From positions 1-10,768 of the forward strand of contig CALCHI010000177.1 of the NCBI GenBank assembly GCA_937901285.1: DNA of 10,768 bases, in the 5' to 3' direction. The first letter of the stretch is position 1. Each line of letters opens with the position of its first letter. The notes under the pieces were generated by a model. The model was not told the DNA's origin. It searched no databases and saw only the letters and a list, made by a program, of their open reading frames with translations. Source of the DNA: UBA8437 sp003445035. GTDB taxonomy: Bacteria; Planctomycetota; Planctomycetia; Planctomycetales; Planctomycetaceae. Shown in pieces: positions 1 through 6,804 of this stretch. A program made the translations under genes and the position numbers.

Positions 1-150
1 GGTTTGGGGTTGGGAGCGTCCCTGGAGATCCGGTAGCGGGGACAGTTTGTCCAGCGGCGGGAGCGTGTCCCTCGTGCCGGGGGGGGCGGCGATCCGGGCC
101 ACCTCCAACTGGTAGCGAAACAGAAATCCACCGGGCAGGACTGTGGACAT
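1..150 (-). CDS. N-terminal fragment of an unrecognised protein (cut by the left edge)
   Basis: An open frame runs leftward from an ATG at 148-150 to the first base of the window, giving 50 residues without a stop. It begins MSTVLPGGFLFRYQLEVARI and continues with a proline- and leucine-rich stretch (TLPPLDKLSPLPDL). The alternation of hydrophobic and charged residues looks like real protein, while the other minus-strand frame here, from an ATG at 188, gives mainly Pro, Arg, Ser and Cys. I do not recognise the family. No signal peptide is obvious, and no strong ribosome-binding site precedes the ATG. The same frame stays open further upstream, so the start is not certain. It diverges from the UvrA-like gene, with 127 bases between the two chosen starts. 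The call rests on coding-like composition only. Confidence 0.5.
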   Translation of the reverse strand, partial: MSTVLPGGFLFRYQLEVARIAAPPGTRDTLPPLDKLSPLPDLQGRSQPQT

Positions 151-277
151 GAGCGTGTTGCCGGTGGAGCCGAGGTTGGGAGAGACATGAGGTGTGGGGC
201 TCGAGCGTGTATGGTACGCGGCTACTGTTCGTCTCGACAGGTCGCCTTCCTCTTGGACCACGACCGGTCCATCCACA

Positions 278-2842
278 ATGCCTGACGATTCCCGCATCAC
301 CGACAGGATGATCCAGGTCCGTGGGGCCCGCGTGCACAACCTGCAGGGATTGGACGTCGACATTCCCCGCGATCGGCTGGTAGCGATCACAGGAGTCAGT
401 GGCAGTGGCAAGAGCACCCTGGCACTGGACGTGATCTTCGCCGAAGGGCAGAGGCGGTTCTTGCAGGGACTGACGCCGGGACAACGGAGCCGGTTGGATC
501 GGTGGGAACGGTGCGATGTGGATCTGGTTGAGGGGCTACCGGCGGCCATCTGCATTGACCAGCGATCCGGATCGACGGCTGCTCGCAGCACGCTGGCGAC
601 GACCACCGAGATTCACAGCCACCTGAGGTTGCTGTTTGCACGGGCCGGCTCGGTGCACTGTCCCGGCTGTGGTCAACCGCTCGAACAACGCAGCCCCCAG
701 GCGATCGTCGACGTGTTGTTGGGACTGGGGGAGAAACGGCGGGTGATGCTGCTGGCTCCGGTCGTCTCTCGCCGTCGTGGCAGCCAGGTCGAGACATTTG
801 AGCAGTTGGCCGGTGATGGGTTCGTCCGGGCACGGGTGGACGGACAACTGGTCGAACTGACTCCTCCGCCCGAACTCGATCCCCGACGAAACCACTCGAT
901 CGACGTCGTGATCGACAGGATTGTGATCCGCCAGGGACTGGGAGCCCGGCTGCAGGACTCCGTGGAACTGGCCCTGCGGATCGGGTCGGGACGGCTGGTG
1001 ATCAGTGTCGAGACGCCCGAGGGGGGCTGGGATGATTCGCTCTATTCGAGCCGGCTGGCGTGTGCCGATTGTGAGTGGAGCGCCCCGCCGGTGGAGCCCA
1101 GGACACTGAGTTTCAACAGTCCAGAAGGGGCTTGCGAGACGTGCCGTGGCCTGGGGCAGGTGATTCCGGAAGGCGAACAGGCTCAGGACGGCGATGCGGA
1201 TCATTGTCCGGACTGTGATGGCACCCGCCTGGGCGAACTGGCTCGATCGATCACCTTTTCCGGTGAGACCATCACCGGCCTTTGTCGTTTGACCGTCGGC
1301 GATGCGCACCGTCGCCTGGCGGAATGGCTTGCCGAATGCGAAGAGGACGAGTCCCCCCGGGCGATCGTGGCCCGGAAGATTCTGCCTCTTGTCGTTGGTC
1401 GGCTGGGGTACCTCGAACGGGTTGGCCTGGACTACCTGACGCTCGATCGCCGCACACGAAGCCTGTCGGGTGGCGAGTTCCAGCGATCCCGGCTGGCGGG
1501 GGCACTGGGGTCGGGCCTAGTTGGAGTGGCCTACGTGCTGGATGAACCGACCATCGGTCTGCATGCCGTCGACACCGGTCGCCTGGTGTCGTGCCTCGAG
1601 GATCTCAGGGACCAGGGCAACAGTGTGATGCTGGTCGAGCACGATCTCGGAGTGTTGCGTCAGGCCGACTGGATCGTCGACCTCGGTCCCGGGGGCGGTC
1701 GCAACGGCGGCCGCCTGGTCGTTTCGGGAACCCTGGATGATGTCCAGGCTTGTCCGGAATCGGTCACCGGGGCCTGCCTCAGTGGGCGTTCGGCGGGCGA
1801 GCCACGGGTACGGCGGAGTACCGACCAGGACAAGGCGGTGATTGTCCGGGGGGCCGATCTCCACAACCTCCAGGACCTGGAGGTGATGTTTCCGCTGGGG
1901 GTCCTGTGTGCGGTGACCGGAGTCAGCGGTTCGGGGAAGACCTCGTTGGTCAGTGGCACTCTGGTTCCGTCATTGATAGCGGAGTTGTCCGGTGGCGGAA
2001 CCGGCGTGGCCGAGGTGGCCTGGGTGGGTGAGAAGGAACTCGAACGGGTGGTGTTGGTCGATCAGTCATCGTTGGGGCGATCGCCCCGGTCGACTCCGGC
2101 CACCTACACGAAGATCTGGGACGAGATTCGCGGCGTGTTTGCCCGGACCCGATCGGCTCGGGCCAAGGGCTACGACGCCCGCCGGTTTAGCTTCAATACT
2201 GATCCGGGCCGCTGTGGTGAGTGTGGCGGACGGGGGCACGTGACCATCGAGATGCAGTTTCTTCCCGACCTGGTTGTGCCGTGCCCCGAGTGTGACGGGC
2301 AACGATTCAACCCCGAGACATTGCGGGTGAAGTACCGCGGCAAGAGCGTGGCCGACGTGCTCTCGATGTCGGCTGGCGAGGCGGTGGGGTTCTTTGAAAA
2401 CCATCCGCGAGTGGTCTCGCTGCTGCGAACCCTTGTCGACGTCGGACTGGGTTACCTGGTCCTCGGTCAACCGACAGCGACACTGTCGGGAGGCGAGGCC
2501 CAGCGGGTCCGACTTTCGGCCGAACTGGGCCGAAGACGTCGGGGTTCGACTCTTTTTGTCCTCGATGAACCGACCACCGGGCTACACGCTGCCGACGTGG
2601 CGAGGTTGATCGATGTCCTGGATCGCCTGGTCGACTCGGGACATTCGGTGGTGGTGATCGAGCACCATCCCGAACTGATCTCGTCAGCTGACTGGGTGAT
2701 CGACCTGGGGCCCGGTGGGGGCGATGGAGGAGGCCGAGTGGTCGCAGTGGGGACGCCTGACGACGTCGCGAAAGATGCCGAGTCGGCCACCGGTCGCGTC
2801 CTGGTTGACACGTGGGCCGACGCCATTCCCAGGCAACTGTGA
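278..2842 (+). CDS. UvrA-family excinuclease ABC subunit A, shortened paralogue
   Basis: This is an 854-residue tandem ABC ATPase of the UvrA family, which finds DNA lesions and loads UvrB in nucleotide excision repair. The first half has Walker A GVSGSGKST (39-47), a region matching the UvrB-binding insert (about 120-250), a zinc module C262/C265/C286/C289, signature LSGGEFQR (396-403) and Walker B with DE at 422-423. The second half has Walker A GVSGSGKTS (548-556), zinc module C646/C649/C669/C672, signature LSGGEAQR (736-743) and DE at 763-764. Housekeeping UvrA is about 940 residues. The missing length lies between C289 and the next CxxC (C310/C313), where only 20 residues replace roughly 100. 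ATG 278 was chosen because the 28 residues added by a GTG at 194 do not resemble UvrA; that GTG does have a purine-rich GGGAGA 10 bases upstream. ATG 308 is a third option. All nucleotide-binding motifs are intact, so ATPase activity is expected. It is probably a second UvrA rather than the main one. Confidence 0.9.
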   Translation: MPDDSRITDRMIQVRGARVHNLQGLDVDIPRDRLVAITGVSGSGKSTLALDVIFAEGQRRFLQGLTPGQRSRLDRWERCDVDLVEGLPAAICIDQRSGSTAARSTLATTTEIHSHLRLLFARAGSVHCPGCGQPLEQRSPQAIVDVLLGLGEKRRVMLLAPVVSRRRGSQVETFEQLAGDGFVRARVDGQLVELTPPPELDPRRNHSIDVVIDRIVIRQGLGARLQDSVELALRIGSGRLVISVETPEGGWDDSLYSSRLACADCEWSAPPVEPRTLSFNSPEGACETCRGLGQVIPEGEQAQDGDADHCPDCDGTRLGELARSITFSGETITGLCRLTVGDAHRRLAEWLAECEEDESPRAIVARKILPLVVGRLGYLERVGLDYLTLDRRTRSLSGGEFQRSRLAGALGSGLVGVAYVLDEPTIGLHAVDTGRLVSCLEDLRDQGNSVMLVEHDLGVLRQADWIVDLGPGGGRNGGRLVVSGTLDDVQACPESVTGACLSGRSAGEPRVRRSTDQDKAVIVRGADLHNLQDLEVMFPLGVLCAVTGVSGSGKTSLVSGTLVPSLIAELSGGGTGVAEVAWVGEKELERVVLVDQSSLGRSPRSTPATYTKIWDEIRGVFARTRSARAKGYDARRFSFNTDPGRCGECGGRGHVTIEMQFLPDLVVPCPECDGQRFNPETLRVKYRGKSVADVLSMSAGEAVGFFENHPRVVSLLRTLVDVGLGYLVLGQPTATLSGGEAQRVRLSAELGRRRRGSTLFVLDEPTTGLHAADVARLIDVLDRLVDSGHSVVVIEHHPELISSADWVIDLGPGGGDGGGRVVAVGTPDDVAKDAESATGRVLVDTWADAIPRQL

Positions 2843-2857
2843 CGTCCACGTTGACGA

Positions 2858-2890
2858 GTGGCCAATGACCCGCCACGAGTCATTGGCCAC
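2858..2890. terminator. Perfect 12-bp inverted repeat between convergent genes, likely bidirectional terminator
   Basis: The left arm GTGGCCAATGAC (2858-2869) and right arm GTCATTGGCCAC (2879-2890) are exact reverse complements separated by 9 bases. The hairpin starts 16 bases after the UvrA-like stop and ends 22 bases before the ATL stop on the other strand, so it can fold in both transcripts. Neither side carries a clear run of T, so it is not a textbook Rho-independent terminator. Position and symmetry make transcript-end formation or 3'-end protection the most likely role. Confidence 0.55.
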
Positions 2891-2911
2891 ACCGGTTGTC
2901 GGATTGTCGAT

Positions 2912-3280
2912 TTACGCCTTGTTGGCTGCAGCCTCCGCCTCCTCTTCCTCCTCCTCCCAACTCATCACCTGTTCCTCGAAATCCGTCACGATGCTCTTCT
3001 CTTCGTCCGCCTCGTCATCGACGACTTCGTAGCCACCTTCGACCAACAGCGTGGCGTGGTCCGAGCCCCGTTCGACCTTTCCATCGTCAGAAACGGCCCG
3101 CCACCATTGCAGGTGGGGCCAGTCGCGGCGAACGGTTTTCAGACAGGTCAACATGGCACGACCCTTCGAACCGGCACTGAATCCCGCACGGCGGGCGATC
3201 GTCGTATAGGTTCCGATTTTCGAGGCCCGCTTGAGTTCCCACAGCACTTCGGCCACTCCCTGTGCCCGTGTCGATGTCAT
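2912..3280 (-). CDS. Alkyltransferase-like (ATL) protein, MGMT DNA-binding domain family, with acidic C-terminal tail
   Basis: This 122-residue protein matches the DNA-binding domain of O6-methylguanine-DNA methyltransferases. It has the leading helix VAEVLWELK (9-17), GTYTTIARRAGF (23-34, like the family's TYG-x-IA), a candidate arginine finger R41, and WWRAVSDDGKV (59-69) in place of PCHRVV-x-x-x-G. The acceptor cysteine is replaced by W59, the hallmark of ATL proteins. These do not repair the base themselves but bind O6-alkylguanine and hand it to nucleotide excision repair. Residues 88-122 form an acidic extension ending in six glutamates and an Ala-rich tip, beyond the usual end of the family. 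The start at 3280 is supported by GGGGAG 7 bases upstream (3288-3293) and by the family N-terminus. The frame extends to 3403, but that would add 41 atypical residues and would run over the promoter at 3351-3379. The gene is convergent with the UvrA-like gene. A plain MGMT-family label is the alternative, but no Cys sits at the active position. Confidence 0.85.
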   Translation of the reverse strand: MTSTRAQGVAEVLWELKRASKIGTYTTIARRAGFSAGSKGRAMLTCLKTVRRDWPHLQWWRAVSDDGKVERGSDHATLLVEGGYEVVDDEADEEKSIVTDFEEQVMSWEEEEEEAEAAANKA

Positions 3281-3313
3281 CAGTCGTCTCCCCGAACTAT
3301 GCGACGGTTTCCG

Positions 3314-3342
3314 GCAGGATTTGCATCCGCAAATCAGCCTGC
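3314..3342. repeat. Bulged palindrome at the ATL transcription start
   Basis: GATTTGC (3318-3324) and GCAAATC (3329-3335) are exact reverse complements around ATCC. After a 3-base bulge on one side the symmetry continues with GCAG (3314-3317) and CTGC (3339-3342). It lies directly downstream of the predicted ATL -10 box (3351-3356), so it could be a repressor operator overlapping the start, or a hairpin in the 5' leader of the ATL mRNA upstream of its ribosome-binding site. Confidence 0.45.
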
Positions 3343-3350
3343 TAGGGTCC

Positions 3351-3379
3351 ATTGTATCGGCCGTCGGAGAACTCCTCAA
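3351..3379 (-). promoter_or_regulatory. Predicted sigma70-like promoter of the ATL gene
   Basis: On the minus strand, TTGAGG (plus positions 3374-3379) is followed after exactly 17 bases by TACAAT (3351-3356). The -35 matches the consensus at 4 of 6 positions and the -10 at 5 of 6. Transcription would start near 3344, giving a leader of about 60 bases before the ATG at 3280. The box pair sits between two palindromes, 3314-3342 and 3398-3419, which suggests regulation. Confidence 0.5.
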
Positions 3380-3397
3380 CGGCTCCATTCGTCCCCA

Positions 3398-3419
3398 ATC
3401 CACCTGGACCCAGGTGGAT
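3398..3419. promoter_or_regulatory. 22-bp palindrome, candidate operator in a divergent intergenic region
   Basis: The arms ATCCACCTGG (3398-3407) and CCAGGTGGAT (3410-3419) are perfect 10-base reverse complements separated by AC. The site is 24 bases upstream of the hypothetical gene starting at 3443 and 18 bases upstream of the ATL -35 box on the other strand. The near-continuous symmetry and very short spacer fit a binding site for a dimeric regulator better than a terminator. No regulator gene is visible in the window. Confidence 0.45.
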
Positions 3420-3442
3420 GCCCGATTAACCCCGGCAGAGCT

Positions 3443-3916
3443 ATGACCGAGTGGTACGAAGACGACGGCGTGCGGTTCGCCTACCCCGAATCGTGGGAAT
3501 TGATCCGCGAAGAGACCGAGGGCGGAGTGACGTTGACCGTCAACGGTGACGGCACATCGTTCTGGACCCTGGCTCTTTACCCCAGCAGCATGTCGTCGGC
3601 GACGGACATGATCGAGTCAGCGGTTGCGGCCTACCGCGAGGAGTACCAGGAATCGGACGTGTATCCGGTCGAGGGAGCGTTGTGCGGTTTTCCGTGCGAG
3701 GGTCGGGATGTCGAGTTTGTTTGTCTTGAGTTGATCAACACCGTTTCGCTGCGGGCGTTCGAGACTCCCGGGTTCACCGCGATGGTGCTCTTCCAGGGCA
3801 CCGATCATGAACTTCGTGAGACCCGCCCAGTGCTCGAAGCGATCACCAGGAGCCTGTCTCTGACGATGCCGACCGTGTGGTCCGCCGAGTTGGGCGACGG
3901 GCGAGATTTCGAGTGA
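3443..3916 (+). CDS. Hypothetical protein, possible PsbP/Mog1-like fold
   Basis: This is a 157-residue soluble protein with no signal peptide or membrane segment. It opens with MTEWYEDDGVRFAYPESWEL and then alternates short strand-like segments with an acidic helix (about 52-66). The pattern of an aromatic 'F-x-YP-x-x-W' near the start, followed by a small alpha/beta domain ending in a helix (VLEAITRSLSL), recalls small PsbP/Mog1/DcrB-like domains. That comparison is an inference from pattern, not a family assignment. Three cysteines cluster in the second half (LCGFPC and VCLE). The frame is open far upstream, to 2858, but that part overlaps the ATL gene and the intergenic palindromes and does not look like protein, so the ATG at 3443 was chosen. 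Only a weak purine tract (GGCAGAG) precedes it. It is divergent from the ATL gene and may share the 3398-3419 site. Function unknown. Confidence 0.75.
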   Translation: MTEWYEDDGVRFAYPESWELIREETEGGVTLTVNGDGTSFWTLALYPSSMSSATDMIESAVAAYREEYQESDVYPVEGALCGFPCEGRDVEFVCLELINTVSLRAFETPGFTAMVLFQGTDHELRETRPVLEAITRSLSLTMPTVWSAELGDGRDFE

Positions 3917-4143
3917 ACCTCGGCCGGGTTGGCTGCGACGCCCCGGGAAAGTGCACAGAGATTTCCGGCACCGGTGTTGTCGTCCAGCAGTTGACCAACT
4001 CGAAGGCTGGCACGCGTCGTATCTCGATCTGAAACAAGATGTTTCTCGCGAGTGTGAGGGGATCGAAGGTATGCTCACGCCGACGTCCCCGGCCGGGCGT
4101 TGTGCTGCTGTTCTGCTGGTTTCCGCGGCGTGGGGGGCGGACG
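3917..4143. other. Intergenic spacer, no gene recognised
   Basis: This is 227 bases between the hypothetical gene and the short TPR-like gene. A GTG-started frame (3951-4166) is rich in Cys, His and Arg and does not look coding. A TTGACC at 3991-3996 resembles a -35 box but has no acceptable -10 at the right distance. Small symmetries are present at 4031-4045 and 4045-4052, but nothing strong enough to name. Confidence 0.5.
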
Positions 4144-4332
4144 ATGAACGAGCCGCTGGATGTTGATGCGGTCTGCGGCAAAGCCAAAGAGTGCGTCCGC
4201 GGAGGTGATCTGGACCAGGCCATCTCGTTGTTCCAGCAGGTGCTGGAGGTCCAGGAAACCCACGCCGCAGCCCGCGAGGGAATTGCGGCCGTGACGCCTT
4301 GCAGGCTCTCCGCGACCACGAGGCGAGCATGA
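4144..4332 (+). CDS. Very short TPR-like protein, possibly frameshifted at its 3' end
   Basis: As written this encodes 62 residues. Residues 13-49 (AKECVRGGDLDQAISLFQQV, then helix B) read as one tetratricopeptide repeat, a helical hairpin that usually binds other proteins. The ATG at 4144 has a purine run (4132-4140, GGGGGGCGG) just upstream. After residue 50 the sequence turns into TPCRLSATTRRA, which no longer looks helical. The -1 frame from 4293 reads DALQALRDHEASMKSD and stops at 4343, a natural-looking helical ending. One missing base near 4284-4292 would restore a 66-residue protein. A single repeat is unlikely to be stable alone, so this may be a remnant, a small adaptor, or an intact gene with a sequencing error. 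It is convergent with comEC: the stops are 8-19 bases apart, depending on the frame. Confidence 0.55.
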   Translation: MNEPLDVDAVCGKAKECVRGGDLDQAISLFQQVLEVQETHAAAREGIAAVTPCRLSATTRRA

Positions 4333-4351
4333 AGAGTGACTAAGCCGGGGC

Positions 4352-6778
4352 TCAAGGGGCGTCGGGAAACCGGCTTGTCGAAACCGCGGTGGTGACGGAA
4401 AGCTGTCCATTGTCCGTCACCGTCACACTCACAGCGCCGTGGCCGCGTGTGCTGAGAATCACCGCGCCGGGTCCGTAACATTGCCTGAGCGCATTCGGGG
4501 TCGAGTCGCGTCCACCGCTGACGATCACCCAGCCGGGTTGTGACCAACTGGCCCACTCCCGAGTGTTGGCCCGTGGGCTGCCGTGGTGGGGGGCGAGTAT
4601 CACATCGAGAGCGGGTGTGGGACTGCCGAGAAGTTGTTGCTGACCCTCGTCTTCGAGATCTCCGGTTAACAGCATGCGTCGACCGGCGTAGGTGATCTCC
4701 AGAACGACACTGTTGCTGTTGTCGGTGGGGCCGCGGAAACTGGCGGCGGGATGCCGCACGCGGATCGAAACGTCCGGGTCCAGGATCAGCCGGTCGCCGG
4801 CGACAACCAGTTCGACCGAGGCCCCTGCCCGGGAGGCCCTGTCGCATAGGTCCAAAGTCTTGGGTTGTCGTGCGTCCAGAAACGTACCAGAAGTGACCAG
4901 CGAACCGGTCGGGAACCGGTCCAGCAGCCAGGCAGCGGATGAGAAGTGGTCGCGGTCGGCGTGCGAGATGACCAGGGCGTCAATCCGCCGCCGGCGGCGG
5001 TGCCAGAGTGCGCGACGGATTGTCTCGGCCAGTCGACGTGAATCTCCCAGCGTGCCCGCGTCGAAGAGCAGGACAGATCGGTTTGGGCATTCCAGGACGA
5101 TCGCTCCACCGTGGCCCGAATCGAGAATGGTCAGGACCAGTTGGTTGGGCTGTGGCGGTGCGAATGCCGTGGCCAGGCCGCCGGACAGCGCCGCCGCGAC
5201 TCCGACCAGGCACAACGACCGCGGCCGCCGACGATGGCAGCTGACCACCGCCGCGAGCAGGAAGTAAAACAGCAGTAACCAGGCCGACGGAGGGGCGGGG
5301 ATCGAGACGAAAGCCAGGGGACTGGAGGCGGATGTTTCCGCGATGGTGAGCACCGTGCCGAGCAGGTGATCGAGCAGACCACCGATCCCCCATCCGGCAC
5401 CCGGCATCCAGCTGCCAAGGGCCAACAGTGTGAAACCCAACCACAACGCTAATCCGACCAACGGGATCATCAGCACATTGATCAGTAACCCGACCGGTGC
5501 GACCAGTCCGAACCTGGCCGCGACCAAGGGGGCGGTAACACACCATATCGCTACTCCGACCAGCCACGCCTGAAACATCCTCCTCGCCATCCGACCCAAC
5601 ATGCCGTGGGTGCCGGAAATCGGTATCACCCGCGCGGACAGGGGCGCAGACCAGGCCAGGGCCGAGACGGCCAGGAACGAGAGTTGGGCTCCGGGACTCT
5701 GCAGGTCACCCGGACGAATGATCAGAATGACCAATGCGGCCAGGGCCAGCGAATTGGACGCGGCCGCGCGACGATGGCGAGGTCGGCCCACGACTCCGAG
5801 GACGACCAGGATCGTCGCCCGCAGAACCGAGGGCCGCAATTCGGCCACCAATGCGTATCCGACCACCGAGATGATGATCGCGGTGGTCGTCGCGACCGGA
5901 CCGAATTGCAGCAAACGGGCCAACACCCAGATCAGACTGGCCAGCAGGCCGACATGCAGTCCCGAAATGGCCAGTAGGTGCATCGTTCCACTCCGCATGA
6001 ACATCTCGCGATGGTCCCGGTCCAATTCCTCCCGGACTCCAAGCAACAGCGCGGAGGCGATCGGGGCGGTGCGGGGGGAGAGATGGCGGGACAACATCCG
6101 GGTGCCGGATTGGCGGAGATGTGATTGGAACCGGGCGAACCGGTCTGCCACTCGGGTTGATGGTCCGTGGACAGTGATGCTTCGAACCGATTCGACCAAC
6201 AGCATGCCGTGGACGCCACGCCTGGCCAATGACCGTCGAGTGTCCCAGCCGCCCGGATTTCTTGCCGAAGGTGGACGTTCCAGCCAGCCGGTGATCGTCG
6301 TCCGATCACCCACCAACAATTTCGCCGCCGCATCGCGGACGATCACTCGCAGATGCCCGGTGACCGGCCGATGAACGCCGCTGCGACGAATCGACTCGAC
6401 ACACATCTCGGTCCGAGTCGTCGGTTTGTGGTGCGGAGGAGAGTTTGGAGGAGGCGGGCGGATCAGTGGGGTGGTCGTGATGACTCCATCCAGTTGCACC
6501 AGTTGACGGCTGTCGGTGATGAATCGGGTCAGGGCATCGGTCGGGGTGAGTGACCGGGCAGCGTGCTGTCGGTATGCCCCGGCGAACAGGACGGTCAACA
6601 ACAGGCAGGCGGTGGCCGTCCGGCCTTGGTCACGCCAGCGACACCAGGCCAGTCCCGACGCGGCGGCTAGAGCCACGCTCAGATGTCCAGGGATCGGTCG
6701 GTGCAGATCCCATGCGATACCTGCAGCGAAGGCAACCGCAATTGCGAGCAGTGGGCTGCGGGGAGTGGAGGTGTCCAT
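4352..6778 (-). CDS. comEC: ComEC/Rec2 family DNA-uptake channel protein
   Basis: This 808-residue inner-membrane protein carries single-stranded DNA into the cytoplasm during natural transformation. The N-terminal part (about 10-210) has hydrophobic segments and a soluble DUF4131-like region. The competence domain (about 240-520) contains the diagnostic GTMHLLAISGLHVGLL around M266 and many membrane spans. The C-terminal metallo-beta-lactamase-like domain (about 545-795) keeps HADRDH (606-611), LLTGD with D707, and APHHGS (729-734), so it may be an active nuclease that degrades the non-transported strand. The strand opening that domain reads LDSGHGGA (552-559) where LDVGQGDA is usual. The length and all three modules match full-length family members. 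The ATG at 6778 has only a weak GGAAG about 11 bases upstream. The gene appears to be transcribed on its own from a promoter near 6827-6854, downstream of the DUF1501 gene on the same strand. No other competence genes are in view. Confidence 0.93.
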   Translation of the reverse strand: MDTSTPRSPLLAIAVAFAAGIAWDLHRPIPGHLSVALAAASGLAWCRWRDQGRTATACLLLTVLFAGAYRQHAARSLTPTDALTRFITDSRQLVQLDGVITTTPLIRPPPPNSPPHHKPTTRTEMCVESIRRSGVHRPVTGHLRVIVRDAAAKLLVGDRTTITGWLERPPSARNPGGWDTRRSLARRGVHGMLLVESVRSITVHGPSTRVADRFARFQSHLRQSGTRMLSRHLSPRTAPIASALLLGVREELDRDHREMFMRSGTMHLLAISGLHVGLLASLIWVLARLLQFGPVATTTAIIISVVGYALVAELRPSVLRATILVVLGVVGRPRHRRAAASNSLALAALVILIIRPGDLQSPGAQLSFLAVSALAWSAPLSARVIPISGTHGMLGRMARRMFQAWLVGVAIWCVTAPLVAARFGLVAPVGLLINVLMIPLVGLALWLGFTLLALGSWMPGAGWGIGGLLDHLLGTVLTIAETSASSPLAFVSIPAPPSAWLLLFYFLLAAVVSCHRRRPRSLCLVGVAAALSGGLATAFAPPQPNQLVLTILDSGHGGAIVLECPNRSVLLFDAGTLGDSRRLAETIRRALWHRRRRRIDALVISHADRDHFSSAAWLLDRFPTGSLVTSGTFLDARQPKTLDLCDRASRAGASVELVVAGDRLILDPDVSIRVRHPAASFRGPTDNSNSVVLEITYAGRRMLLTGDLEDEGQQQLLGSPTPALDVILAPHHGSPRANTREWASWSQPGWVIVSGGRDSTPNALRQCYGPGAVILSTRGHGAVSVTVTDNGQLSVTTAVSTSRFPDAP

Positions 6779-6804
6779 CGGCTCGGTCGCTTCCGGCGAC
6801 GTGG

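Noticed and set aside
536..1309. Long minus-strand frame of 257 codons opposite the UvrA-like gene
   Set aside because: It is fully antisense to clear UvrA motifs and has no recognisable domain. In GC-rich DNA such antisense open frames are common.
2858..3442. Upstream extension of the 157-residue hypothetical protein to a start at 2858
   Set aside because: The extension is antisense to the ATL gene, runs over its promoter and both palindromes, and does not read as protein.
3991..3996. TTGACC as a -35 box for the TPR-like gene
   Set aside because: No acceptable -10 hexamer is found 16-18 bases downstream.
4031..4052. GAAAC-N5-GTTTC followed by the 8-base palindrome CTCGCGAG
   Set aside because: The arms are short and easily expected by chance in a 227-base spacer, and no promoter boxes are aligned with them.
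3843..4847. Minus-strand frame of 334 codons spanning several genes
   Set aside because: It is Arg/Pro/Ser-rich, overlaps the comEC 3' end in another frame and runs antisense to two genes. No domain seen.
6223..6234. TGGCCAATGACC, a 12-base match to one arm of the 2858-2890 hairpin
   Set aside because: It lies inside the comEC coding region with no matching second arm, so it is most likely chance.
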